Below, one piece after another: positions 47,833 to 60,982 of a stretch of 64,000 nucleotides of DNA (position 1 is the first letter of the stretch; the number at the start of each line of letters is the position of its first letter). The notes under the pieces were generated by a model. The model worked only from the letters and a program-made list of their open reading frames with translations. It did not search any database and had not been told where the DNA came from. This DNA comes from Cynocephalus volans (taxonomy: Eukaryota > Chordata > Mammalia > Dermoptera > Cynocephalidae): assembly GCF_027409185.1 (NCBI RefSeq), contig NC_084460.1:64120501-64184500 (forward strand), given 5' to 3'. The position numbers and the translations under genes were made by a program.

Positions 47833-49405
47833 TTTATTTGAACACCACTTAAAGCATGTCCCCCTTTCAAGGCTTGATAAGTAAACTTTTTGCTTTGTTT
47901 TTAAAAGATAGATAAACAGATAGATAATAGATGAAAGATAGATGGATAGATGACTGATAAAGATGATTAGATGGTTGGATGGATAGATCAGATAAACCTG
48001 TTTTATTAAGAAGCAGATCAGACAGATGCTCTGACAAAAGACTGTGCACTCTTCCACCAGGCAGGCCCGATTACTTCACAGGAATGTGAAATGGAACATC
48101 TATGTGCATGAAACACACAGAAGTGCACACTGAACTGCTTGAGGACAGGCTTTTTTTTTTTTTTTTTAACATGAGGGGAATGCACAATATAACTGGAGGT
48201 TTTTGTTTTGTTTTGAACCAAAGAAAAATAAACCTTTCCCTTCAAACCGCTTTTACCTAAGGATACGTGTTTGTACCACCTGCTGAAAAGCACCATCCTG
48301 CCAGAGACAGATGACTGGAGCACCTCACAGAAAGGACTGCCTTGTCACAGACAATAACCAGGGCTCCAGAGACAAAAAAGGAGTGAGATACTCTCAAATT
48401 AGACATAAAGTATTCTTGTGGGGGAAACACACTTCTTAGACATCAAACATCACAGTAAGTTGCTCATTTTGAAAAACTGAACACCTAGGTATCATAGAAA
48501 AGAGGCACTTCAGTGTTTTATATACAGCTTGAAGCTAGTTAATGTTTTCCAAACAAAAGTAAGATTACCGAGTGACTAAAATTTATCCACACCTTATAGC
48601 ATTTCTTTAGTGTGTAAACAAAAAAAGAAAACAAATTTTTCAAAGAAAATAAAGATCAATATTTAAAAGTTCAGAAGAAGTAAAAATAAAATCCCAAAAA
48701 AGAACCACTATTACCATCCAACGTGCATACAAGAGGCTCTTCCTCCCTCAACAGTAGGTGAACATGCTTTATAAAGTACTGACATTTTATGCTCATATAT
48801 AACCTTTGCTTTTTCAGTATTTAATTTGTTTACGTTCTTTAATTTAATAATAAAAAGAAGTTTAATTTGCCAAGTTAAACAAAATCTAACATATGACCTT
48901 TGGAAGATTTACCTTACCTCCTGGACTGCAGTTTTCTGCAACAGAAGGGAGCTGCACAACTGCTACATTCTCGTGGGTCACAGACAGTACATGTGTTATA
49001 TCTGAGAGAAACAACTACAACTGGGGTTGGCATGAAAATAGTTTTGGGGAAAAAAACTGCAAAATCATTACTCGTTTTTATGGGACAGCATCAAAAATTC
49101 ACATCTCCAGTTTCAGCAAAACATGGACTATGATGATGGACATTTCTACAATAAGGCAAACAAATGTACAGTCCCTGCATGTGGCTACCAACGAAACACA
49201 GTATGTGTGGGAGTTCATTTCACAATGAAAAGAGAAGTCCAAATATGAAATATAGGCACAAAGTGGATTATCTACTCTTTTTAATATGGAAAGGACTAAA
49301 CAACTTGATGGTATATACTAATAAAAACCCTCCAGGACTTGGCAAACTCTAAGCAGCTCAGGTGGTAGCAGTGTGGTCTGCGCACATGTGCAACATAGCT
49401 CGGTC
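47833..49405 (-). other. TDRP: Presumed TDRP 3' UTR (extent uncertain)
   Basis: The sequence directly downstream of the TDRP stop codon in minus orientation has no recognised interspersed repeat but does contain the GATA microsatellite. Reverse-strand AATAAA signals occur at 47833-47838 and 48002-48007. Which is used, or whether the UTR ends earlier or later, cannot be told from sequence. Confidence 0.4.
47907..47996. repeat. GATA/GATG microsatellite, imperfect
   Basis: Runs of GATA interspersed with GATG and single substitutions over about 90 bp. It falls within the presumed 3' UTR of TDRP. Confidence 0.93.
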
Positions 49406-49751
49406 TCACTCCACCTCCTCCTGGCTGTCTGTCAGGTGGCCTTTGCTTTGCCGTCTGATGCTCACCAGCTTCCCCGCTGACCGGAGGCTCCACCTTGAGC
49501 TGTTTGCGGAGCTGGCCAGGCTAGTGTACTTTGTTGAGCCCTTGGTGTCATCCTCCCAGCCTGGCCATGACAGGCGGTCACTCGAGGCATCCTCTGAATC
49601 AGCTGATACATCTTCAAGAACAAGTTTTGGAGGCTCCCAGCCTTCAATTTCATCTGGTTTTTTGGACTGTATATTCTGTTTCAAAACCAAATTGTCCCAA
49701 AATCCAGACTTCTTCTCTGTCTTAGACTCTTCTTTTAATCGTAAATTAGTT
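49406..49751 (-). CDS. TDRP: TDRP terminal coding exon, testis development-related protein
   Basis: On the minus strand, acceptor TTTCCTGTAG precedes 115 codons including a TGA stop (49406-49408). The product contains TNLRLKEESKTEKKSGFWDN, LVLKQNIQSKKPDEIEGWEP, KGSTKYTSLASSANSSRWSL and LVSIRRQSKGHLTDSQEEVE. These match the C-terminal half of TDRP, a small vertebrate protein of about 185 residues expressed in testis and implicated in sperm motility. It has no known catalytic domain. The sequence is lysine-, serine- and acid-rich, with a basic IRRQSK patch near the end. The first base joins the two bases left by the upstream exon to give glycine. The frame is intact. A 150-codon plus-strand frame over the same bases is a shadow. 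Confidence 0.95.
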
Positions 49752-50991
49752 CTACAGGAAATGAAAGAGTTAAGTGTTGGTGTCAATTTTATGAAGTTTA
49801 AAAAAATTTTTTAAATTATTTAGAAAGCTAACACACATAAATGTGTAAAGTTTTAAATATTAAAGTTAAGGAAAAATTAGTCACCACACATTTGTTAATG
49901 AAGCTAGTAAAAGCCATTTTTACGATACCACCTGGCAATACATAAGCAAAAAACTAGTTTTCAGAAAAGACACACAAAAGTATTATCATAAAAGGGAACT
50001 TTTTAAGGCCATATAAAGGTAGTGAGCAAGCATTTGAGCAAACCAGGGTCCAGATTAAGAAATAAGGGAGGAAAACTATTCCATTTACCAAATAGGTTTT
50101 CAATAGGGTTATTCATACAGCAAGCTAGTGTCAAGCATTTAGGAAGTAATTTGCTCAACAAAAATAAGAATTCAGAATAACAAAACTTGGTGTAGGCCAG
50201 TGCTCTCCACCTTGACTGTCTGCAAGCGTCACCAGGGGACACCAGCCTCCAGATCTTACCCCTGGAGATGCTGACGTATCAGCTGAAATCGGACAAGGTT
50301 CCACAGTCCTCAAACAAAAGCAAATTCTTTACTTGCAGAATCGTGTACCAAGATTCATCTTCTAATCAAGTAACTCTTCGTATCACTGATCACACATACT
50401 GCTGGTAGTCACTGAATTTGTATTTTCAACTTTAAATACACTTTTTAAATTTTTAAAATATATATAGTAAAGTAGCAGCAATATGTCAGTTTAAATCTAT
50501 TTAATTTTCTAAAATCTTTACAGATTGCCAATCAATCCTTCGCATTTCTAACAGTGCTTTTCTTTATTTTCTGAAACTACTAAAAATCTTAAGCATGGCT
50601 ACAGACTGCTCTACAGCTAATATATTAGTTCAATTTACAATTCTAAGTTCTTTTTCACTTTTCCATAACCTTTCAATATGCTTATAGTTACCCTCATGAC
50701 CTTTTACCAAAAGTACATTTTACTTTATTTCCTCTCCAGAATATCAATATCAAAACATACAATTTATTTTTGTTTATTCACAAGGAGGAAGTAAACCCTA
50801 ATGGTCTTATAGCCCAACTACTATCTACCACTCAACAGGGACAGACAGAGGGAGAAAGACAGAGGGATTTACCAAGTACAACAGTAGTTTTCAGTTAAAC
50901 TTCACTTATACCACTAAAATCATTTCCACCTTCCTCAGTGACTTCTTACCTCTCTTGAAATTATTACTTTCTTTACACATTTGTGGCTTAC
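49752..50991 (-). other. TDRP last intron
   Basis: A 1.24-kb intron with donor GTAAGCC (50985-50991, minus strand) and acceptor TTTCCTGTAG. It contains a MER5A-like fragment near 50.2 kb. Otherwise AT-rich with no recognised feature. Confidence 0.85.
50195..50295 (+). repeat. MER5A-like hAT fragment
   Basis: CCAGTGCTCTCCACCTTGACTG followed by CACCAGGGGACACCAG and GAGATGCTGACGTATCAGCT resembles a diverged MER5A end (CAGTGGTTCTCAA...TTGACTGTGCATCA...CACCTGG). Confidence 0.55.
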
Positions 50992-51095
50992 CCTTTGGAT
51001 TTGGGAGATTTACATCTTTCGAGTAGATGCTGTTCATCATCTTTATTAAACAGAGAAGTCACTTCTTTCCAACCTCGGAAACTTGCTCCCTGAAC
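50992..51095 (-). CDS. TDRP: TDRP internal coding exon
   Basis: A 104-nt exon on the minus strand, 34 codons plus two bases: VQGASFRGWKEVTSLFNKDD then EQHLLERCKSPKSK, with the split glycine completed in the terminal exon. The acceptor is TTTTACTAG and the donor AAAGG|GTAAGCC. The GWKEVTSLFNKDDE block is a hallmark of TDRP. The remaining N-terminal coding exon is not in the window and should lie past 64 kb, making the upstream intron at least 12.9 kb. The gene is transcribed leftward, toward FBXO25. Confidence 0.95.
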
Positions 51096-52779
51096 CTAGT
51101 AAAAGGTTAAGAAAAATGTCACATCTGACACTATGAATCAAGAGATCTCAGTTTCCTATTGCAATAACCACTGGGATGGAATTTCAGGAAAAAAAAAATG
51201 GAAGAACTTACATCTCACCTCTCTATATTTGCACACACTTAAAATTTGCTCCCAACAGCTACTATTAATCCAGATGGTACAGTATTACAGTCCTATCAGC
51301 TCATCAGTGTTGCTGAGTAACCCAGATTTCGTAACAGACTAGCCAATAATCACATTTTACCTAAAATAGGTTGTGATGATGACATTTATAATCAGAGGAA
51401 ACTTCCAATACAAGTCAGAATTAACTCTCTTTAAAACACAGGAGCCTGACCCTAGATAAGGTTGCTCTTGTCAGAGGTCACAAGGTAGGGGGATTCTCAG
51501 AGGACTCCCAGCAACCCTGCCACTATCTTCAGGACTCAGCATTCGTGGGGATGGCAATTCAACTAGCCTATTCAACTAACCAGGTAACCCAGTGATTGTG
51601 GCCATCCAATAACTGAGGATTTACTGTGTGCAGCCCAGCACTGGGAAGGGACCAGATGCAAAGATGTCCTCAAAAACTAACCAGGGAACTACTGAGTGCC
51701 ACTTTTTACTTGCACTAGACTGGACTGGGGAGACGAATTCCACTCTGGGCAGAGATCTGCATCTTTAGATTGGGTGCCAGGCCCTCCCAACAGCTACCAG
51801 CTGGAGAGACATGAGTGTTTATGAATCAGGGCCTGGGACAGAAGCACAACTGCTATACCCACTCCAAAAGAAATCATAACGTGAATGAAACTAGGCATGA
51901 GGCATCAGTTTACCTCGTCACATGCTGTTCGAAATCCTGAAATGCGTGTGTGCGTGTTGAGTAAAGGACTGATGCTCCACAGGGTTCATGATGGAATGGA
52001 GCCTCTGGCAGGAACCTATCAGGAAGTCTAAATTCGTGAAGAACACAATGCTGGATTGTGACCCACCTAGCCTCTGGAGGGAGCACCAAATGCAGTCACT
52101 ATGTGTCAAGTACTGTTACATCATCCCCACCCACTAGTCACTGACTCTGAACACTAACCCCATAGAACAGACAGTGTGATTATTACAAATAAGGAAACCA
52201 AAGTTTCAAGACCTTAAGTAACTTGACCAAAGCCAAAAGCAAGGAAGTGAAACCATGGTTTGAATTCATGTCCTACTGCAGGTCTGTTCCATTCACTACT
52301 ATGCCAGACGCTCCCCTCAAATACTGTGAGGTGCAAACCTGTGCTACACCTGATCAACTGACTCCCTCAAATCCTGCCATCAGTTTGTCTGTCTTTCTCT
52401 TGATATAATGTCATCACTGCTTTTCAAATGTTATTTATTCCACATTCCATCTAAATGCCCTAAAGACAATTTCACTTGGATCCCATTTCTGATACCATAA
52501 TGAAAATCAACAGAAAAGGAGAATTATTGAAATTTAAATTACTTCCCAGTGTTTTCATTGTTAGGAAGAAAACACACACACACACAAGTCCCTAGTTAAT
52601 GAGCATCAAAGAAATGTCTCTGAAGAGGAAAAACCAACACATAGAAGGAAAATGTATTGAGAAACAAAAACTTCCAAAGGGAAGTTTTCCAAAAGGGGTT
52701 AATGGATGGTCTTCACTTAGATCAAAAAATATAAATGTAAGTCACAATATCTGGGGGTGAACAAAGAACATAGGATTAA
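51096..52779. other. TDRP upstream intron before the composite L1
   Basis: Intronic by inference. Apart from a MIR near 52.2 kb and a short CA tract (about 52572-52585), nothing was recognised. Confidence 0.5.
52130..52320 (-). repeat. MIR SINE, antisense
   Basis: Reads as a reverse-complemented MIR: CAAATAAGGAAACCAAAGTT, TTAAGTAACTTGACCAAAGC, GTTTGAATTCATGTCCTACT and CCATTCACTACTATGCCAG, in the expected order. Confidence 0.82.
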
Positions 52780-52793
52780 GATTGACAGGTCAT
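52780..52793. repeat. Target-site duplication, left, of composite L1
   Basis: GATTGACAGGTCAT here and GATGGACAGGTCAT at 62629-62642 match 13 of 14. They fix both ends of the host L1 almost 10 kb apart. Confidence 0.9.
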
Positions 52794-55700
52794 AGGGGCA
52801 GAGGCAAAATGACTGACTCTCCTGTTGGTCTCTCCCACAAAGACAAAACAAGAAACAACTGCATTTGGATGAAAATAACTAAAGGGGAGCACTGGTACAC
52901 ATCAAAGGAGTAACAAACACTGCTGAGCACAGAAACTCAGAATAGCCACACAGAGAACGGAAGGCAATACCTGGCCTCCAACACCCCATCCCCCAACCAG
53001 GAGCAGCAGGGAACCAGGAGGAGCGAGAGGACCCCAGCAGCCATCATCAATGCCTTGGACACCTACCATCCTCATCACTGGGGACCCTGGCAGTCCTCAC
53101 AGGCACTAAGCCCAGCTGAGGGAGCTGCCTGGAATCCACAGTTGTGCTCCTCCAGATGAGCCAACACTGTGCCTCGCCCTTTGTGGCTCTCAGTGCCACT
53201 GCACCATTTTGTAACTGGAACTGCTGCTGGAGGGTGTCTTATTTCGGGGGTGAGTGATACACATTCATCCCAGAGACTAAGCCACTATTGAACTGACTTC
53301 CCCAAGCCCAGCTGAGAGCAGCTGTTACACCCCACCCTGAGGGACTAGGCAGTGGTAGAACTATTCCACCCATCCCTCCCAGTTGCAGTAGTGCCCTTTC
53401 CCCTCAGATGTGAACTACAGCTATGAAGCTGCATGCTTCCTCTTGGGGAATCTTTACCCCTCCCAGTTGCGGCAGTGCCCAACCCCCCATGACCGAGCTG
53501 AAGGGGCACATCACCCACTGGGGAATTGCTGTTTTGGCCAAGAAGCTGCTTGTTCAAGCTGAGCAGCTGTGCATCCCAGGGCTGAGCTGAAGTAGCACCT
53601 CATGTCCCAAGGAAACAGAGCAGTGGCTGAGCTGAGACATTCTGTTCTAGAGGCGAAAAAACTCTAGTAATCTGCTTCCCTGGAACTGGACTATTCCGCT
53701 AAAGATGAAACTGCTGAGATACCCCTTCCCCAAGGAGGGGAAGTCAGTGCTGTGCTGCTGTCTGCCTCCCAATGCCCAAACAATAGCTGTGCCCTGCCAT
53801 TCTGGGTTCTTGCTGCCGCTTCACCTGGCCTCTCAGAGACTAAGATATTGCCAAGTCCCAGCACTCCAGGGATTAGAGATACCACTATAAGGTGCATCAC
53901 ACCCTGAGAATCGAGGAACAACTGAGCCCCATTTGTTCTTGTTCCTGAATCGTAGCCATAATCTGCTCCCTAGGTCCAAACATCCAGAGCACCCCCTTCT
54001 GCTCCAGAATTGGGCCAGTTCTGTGCTCAGGGTCAGAGTCACAGCTATAACCTGACCCACAGAGCCTGAGCTGCTGGGGGGGCTTCAGAGCCACAGACTC
54101 TGGCGCTGTGGGCAATTGACATGAAACACTGCTGCAGAGTGAACCTACACCCAAAGATGTAAGTGCCACAATAGGTTTGCAAGATACTAGGCCAGGATCC
54201 CAGCTCCACAGCTACTGCAAGCACATGTGCCTGGAACCCAACACCATTGCAGCTGATTGTAGATCAGGGCAGATCCAACACCAAGAGGAATCCTCTTGAC
54301 AAAGTTGCTCCATTGTGGGAAAAATGAGAATGGGAGGACCCAAAAAGCCTTTCAGAAACTCACTTCACCTGTAAAGAAACACATAGACTGAAAGTGAAGG
54401 GATGGAGAAACATATTCCATGCCACTGGAAACCAAAGGCAAGCAGAAGTAGCTATTCTTATATTAGATAAAATAGACTTTGAGTTAAAAATTGTAAAAAG
54501 AAACAAGGTCATTATATAATGTTAAAGGGATCAATTCAGTAAGAGGATAAAACAATTGTTATTATTTATCCACCCAGAAATATAAAGCAAATATTATTAG
54601 ATCTAAAGGGAGAAACATACCCCAAATACAATGACAATTGCGGACTTCAACACCCCACTCTCAGCATTGGACAGATCATTTAGACAGAAAATCAACAAAG
54701 AAACATTGGATTTAAACTGCACTACAGACCAAATGGACCTTACAAACATTTATAGAACATTTCATCCAACAGCTACAAAATGCACTTTCTTCTCATCAGC
54801 ACCTGGAACACTCTCCAAGACTGACCATACGTTAGCCCACAAAACAAGTGTCAACAAATTTTTAAAACCTGAAATCATATCAAGTATATTCTATGACCAC
54901 AATGGAATAGAACTAGAAATCAACAGAAACTCTCAAAACTGTACAAATTACAGGGAGACCATACAACATGCTCCTGAATGACCAATGTGTCAAAAAAGAA
55001 ATTAATAAGGAAATTTTAAAATTTCTTGAAACAAATGAAAACAGAAACACAACATAGCAAACCTATGGGATACAGTATTACTAAGAGGAAAGTTTATTAA
55101 AATAAACACCTATATCACAAAAGAAGAAAGATTTCAAATAAATAACCTAACAATAACAATAAATCTAAAGAAACTGGAAAAGCAAGAACATACTAAACCC
55201 AAAATTAGCAGGAGGAAAGAAAAAATAAAGATCAGAGCAGAAATAAACAAAATTAAGACCCAAAAAACAACCCAAAAGATTGGGAAAACAAAATCTTGTT
55301 TTTTTGAAAAGATAAACAAAAGTGACAAGCCATTAACTAGACCAACCAAGAGAAAAAAAAGACTCAAGTAAAATCAGAAATGAAAAAGGAGACATCAAAA
55401 CTGATACTACAGAAATACAAAGGATCATGAGAAATTATTATGAACTATATGCAAACAATTGGAAAATTCTAGAGGAAATGGATACATTCCTGTACACATA
55501 CAATCTACCAAGATTGAACTAAGAAGAAATAGAAAACCTGAACAGACCAATTACAAATAACAACATTAAATCAGTAATGAAAAGTCTCCCATTAAGGAAA
55601 AGCACAGGATCAGATGACTTCACTGCCAATTTCTAACAAATATTTAAAAAAGAATCAATACCAATTCTTCTCAAACTATTACAAAAAAATGAAAAGAAGG

Positions 55701-56524
55701 GAACTCTTCCAAACTCATTCTACTAGGCCAGCATTACTGTGATACCAAAATTAGACAAAGACACACACACACAAAAACTATAGGTCAATATTCCTGATGA
55801 ACATAGGTATAAAAATACTCAGCAAAATACTAGCAAACCAAATCCAGCAGCATATTAAAAAGATCACTCACCGTGATCAAGTGGGATTTATCCCAGGAAT
55901 GCAAGATTGGCTCAATATACGCAAACCAATAAATGTGATATGTCACATAATGAAGGACAAAAGCTGTGTAGTCATCTCAATTAATGCGGAAAAAGCATTT
56001 ACATTCAACATCACTTCATTCAAAAACCCTCAACAAAACAGGCATAGAAGGAATGCACCTCAACACAATAAAGGCCATACATGGCCACCCAACAGCTAAT
56101 ATGCTATATGGGGAAAAGCTAAAAGCTCTTCCTGTAAGAACTGGGACAACACAAGGATGTGCACTTTGTCCACTCTTATTCAAAATAGTACTGGGGGTCC
56201 TAGCCAGAGCAATCAGGCAAAAGAAAGAAAGAAAGGGCATCCAAATTGGAAAAGAGGAAGTCAAATTGTCCCTGTTTACACAGACAACATGATCTTTTAT
56301 ATAGGATAAATGCTCCTCCAAAAAACTTGAAGAACTGATAAATGAATTCAGTAAACTTGCAGGATACAAAATCAACATGCAAAAATCAGTAGCATTTCCA
56401 TATACAAATGATGAGCAAGATGAAGAAAAAATCAAGAAAGCAATCCCATTTACAATAGCTACCAAAAAAATAAAACACCTAGGAATGAATTTAACCAAGA
56501 GGGTGAAAGAGCTCTACAAATATG

Positions 56525-56535
56525 ACTACAAAACA
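56525..56535. repeat. Target-site duplication, left, of nested block
   Basis: ACTACAAAACA in host L1 ORF2. It reappears as ACTATAAAACA at 60972-60982, where the host L1 continues, with one C/T difference. Confidence 0.82.
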
Positions 56536-58072
<1,537 letters not shown>

Positions 58073-60300
58073 GGTAAAAACCACTTTGGCCCAAACAGAA
58101 GGCACGAGCATGACCTGAAATGGGGGACCCAGACAGAAGCTCTGGGCAGCCATCTACCTGCCTGAACAGAAGGCAGGAGCATTCTGCAAACACCATTTCC
58201 ATGCAGGGAGTCCACCACAGCTACTGTTGCCATGAGGATGGCTCACTGCCACAATAGCAGCCAGGACAACCCTGCAGGCAGCCCACTACACAGGCTCACC
58301 AGCAGAGCCTGCAAAAAGAGGAGGAAGTCTTTCTCCTCAAAGCCCACTCCAGAGTAATAGAAGCAGCAGCTGCTTTACCAGATGACCAGACATCAATGCT
58401 GAGATACTAGAAATACAAATAAACAGGAAAATATGACACTACCAAAGGAATACTCAAGTACCAGACCCCATAGAACAAGAAATTCTCGAAATGACTGGAA
58501 AGTTATTCCAATTAACTATCTTAAAGAAACTGAAAAAGGTAAGAGAAGACTCAGAGAACACACTAAAATGAGAAAAAATATCCAGGATATGAAGGAAGAA
58601 ATTTACAAAGAGATTAATACTTGTAAAAGAATGTAGCAGAACTCCTGTAACTAAAGGATTCATTCAATGAATTAAAAAAATACAACCAAGAGCAGGAGGT
58701 TAGAGCAAGCAGAAGAATTTCAGATTTTGAAGATGGTCTTTTCAAAATAACCTAGGCAGACCAAAAAAAAAAAAAAGAAAGAAAGAAAGAAAACTTTGTA
58801 CAAGACGAAAATCTAAGAGAGCTAGTGGACAACCTAAAGTGCACAAACATTCAAATCATGGGTGTTCCAGAAGGGGAAGAGAAAGGAAAAAGCATTGAAA
58901 TACTATTCAATTAAATAATAACAGAAAACTTCCCAGATGTAGGGAGAGACATGGACCTTCAGATCCAGGAAGCTCAAAGATCCCCAAACAGATTCAATCC
59001 AAAAAGATCCTCTCTGAGACACAGTATACTCTAACTGGCAAAGCTCAAAGACAAAGAGAGATCTAAAAGCAACAAGAGAAAAGCATCAAGTCACCTATAA
59101 GGGAGCTCCCATTAGACTAAGAGCAGACTTCTCAACTGAAACTCTACAGGCCAGAAGAAAATGGTATGATACATTAAAGATACTAAAAGAAAAAAACTGT
59201 CAGCCAATAATACTATATCTAGCAAGGCTATCCTTCAGAAAGGAAGGAGAAGTAGTGTATTTCTCAGACAAACAGAAACTGCTTGCATTCACCACCACAT
59301 GACCAGCCCTACAAGAAATTCTCAACAGTCCTGCATCTGGAATTGAAAAAATGATAATCACTACTGATAATCACACAAAAAAGAACAAAACACATTGGTA
59401 AAAATGCAAATGAGAAAGAGAAAAACTAAATCTTACAACCTCAAAATCCAACAAACATTGAAGACCAATAATAAAAGGGGAAGAAAGGAACAAAAGATAT
59501 TTAAAACACCTAAACTAAAGTCAGGAGTAAGACAATACCTTCCAATAACAACCCTAAGTGTAAATTGATTAAATTCCCCATTCAAAACACACAGACTGAC
59601 TGACTAGATTAAAAAGCAAGACTCAAACTATATGCTCTCTACAAGACAGTCACCTCACCTGTAAAGACATACGCAGATTAAAAGGTGAAGGATGGAAAAA
59701 GATATACCATGCAAATGGAAACCAAAAACAAGTAGTAGTAGCTATTGTTATATCAGATAAAATATAGACTTCAAACCAAAAACCATAAAAATAGACAAAG
59801 AAGGCCACTATATAATGATAAAAGGATCTCTCCAGCAAGAAGACATGACAATCATAAATATATATACACCCAACACTGGAGCACCCTGATACATAAAGCA
59901 AACACTATTAAATCTAAAGAAAGACATAGATCCCAATACGATAATCATAGGAGCTCTGAATACCCCTCTCACAGCACTGAAGAAATCATCTAGGCAACAA
60001 ATCAGCAGAGAAACGTGATTTAAACTACACTTTAGACCAACTAAACCTGGCAGATATCTATAGAATATTTCATACAACAACTATAGAATATATATTCTTC
60101 TCATCAGCACATAGAACATTCTCCAGGATAGACCACATTAGGTCACAAATCAAGTCTCAGCAAATTTTAAAAAATCAGAATCATTTCAAGTATCTTTTCA
60201 GACCACAAGAGATTAAAACTAGAAATCAATAATAAGCAAAACTCTGGAAACTACACAAATACATGGAAATTAAACAACAGGCTCCTGAATGATATATGGG

Positions 60301-60352
60301 TTATTTTTTTACATTTATTTGTACATATTTGTGGGCTACTAGGCTGTTGCCC
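60301..60352 (-). repeat. Short stretch at the L1 deletion junction, possibly inverted L1 3' UTR
   Basis: TATTTTTTTACATTTATTTG followed by TACATATTTGTGGGCTACT resembles the reverse complement of an L1 3' UTR. It sits at the point where the second L1 skips most of ORF2. It may be an inversion made during insertion, or normal sequence of that L1 subfamily. Confidence 0.35.
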
Positions 60353-60604
60353 ACACTCCCACATTCATCACAGTTCTATTTACAATAGCTAAGATATGTA
60401 ACCAACCTAAATGTCCATCAACACACAACTGGATAAGGAAAATGTGGTATAAATACCAATGGAATACTACTCAGACATAAAAAAGAATGCAATTCTGCCA
60501 TTTGCAGCAGCATGAATGAGCTTGGAGAATATTATATTAAGTGAAACAAGCCAGACATAGAAAGAGAAATACCACATGCATATCCTCACTCATAAGCAGG
60601 AGCT

Positions 60605-60700
60605 GAGAGAGATAGAGTGAGTGAAAGAGAGAGAGAGAAAGAGGAAAGGAAAGAGGGAGGGAGCGAAAGAGAGGGAAGGGAGGGGAGGAAAGCAGGAAGG
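60605..60700 (+). repeat. GA-rich low-complexity tract
   Basis: AGAGAGA, GAAAGAGG and GGGAGGGAG units in the 3' UTR of the second L1. G-rich tracts in L1 3' UTRs are common. Confidence 0.85.
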
Positions 60701-60971
60701 AGTCCACAATAATACATTGAACTTTCAGAAGGAGACAACAGACCTATGGTTACTAAAGGGAAAAGGGGGAGGGAGAAGAGAATTAGGAGGAATTGGGTAA
60801 AGGACACAGAATAATTACAATTTGTAATAATGAACATGCTAATAATATTGATTTGATAATTATATACTGTACACAAATATTGATACTCATTGTAACCCCA
60901 AAATATGTATAATCAATCGTTTCAAAAGACTTCCTTCCTTCTGATATACAGCACCTTAAAAAAAAAAAAAA

Positions 60972-60982
60972 ACTATAAAACA
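60972..60982. repeat. Target-site duplication, right, of nested block
   Basis: ACTATAAAACA follows the poly(A) run at 60958-60972 and leads into the continuing host L1 ORF2. Confidence 0.82.

Larger units (their letters stand above)
58073..60971 (+). mobile_element. Second LINE-1, internally deleted, directly after ZNF poly(A)
   Basis: Starts immediately after the A20 tail with GGTAAAAACCACTTTGGCCC. A 5' UTR-like part (to about 58430) is followed by ORF1-like coiled-coil text (58433-58636: LKETEKGKRRLREHTKMRKN and beyond) and further ORF1 to about 59390. The first part of ORF2 runs from about 59580 to 60300. The sequence then jumps to the end of ORF2 and the 3' UTR (about 60353-60957), with a GA-rich tract (60605-60700) and a poly(A) run at 60958-60972. 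Most of ORF2 is missing. It is defective. The poly(A) ends exactly where the host L1 resumes. Confidence 0.85.

Noticed and set aside
49362..49814. 150-codon open frame on the plus strand over the TDRP exon
   Set aside because: It is a shadow of the minus-strand TDRP coding exon, which has matching splice sites and recognisable protein sequence. The plus-strand product resembles nothing known.
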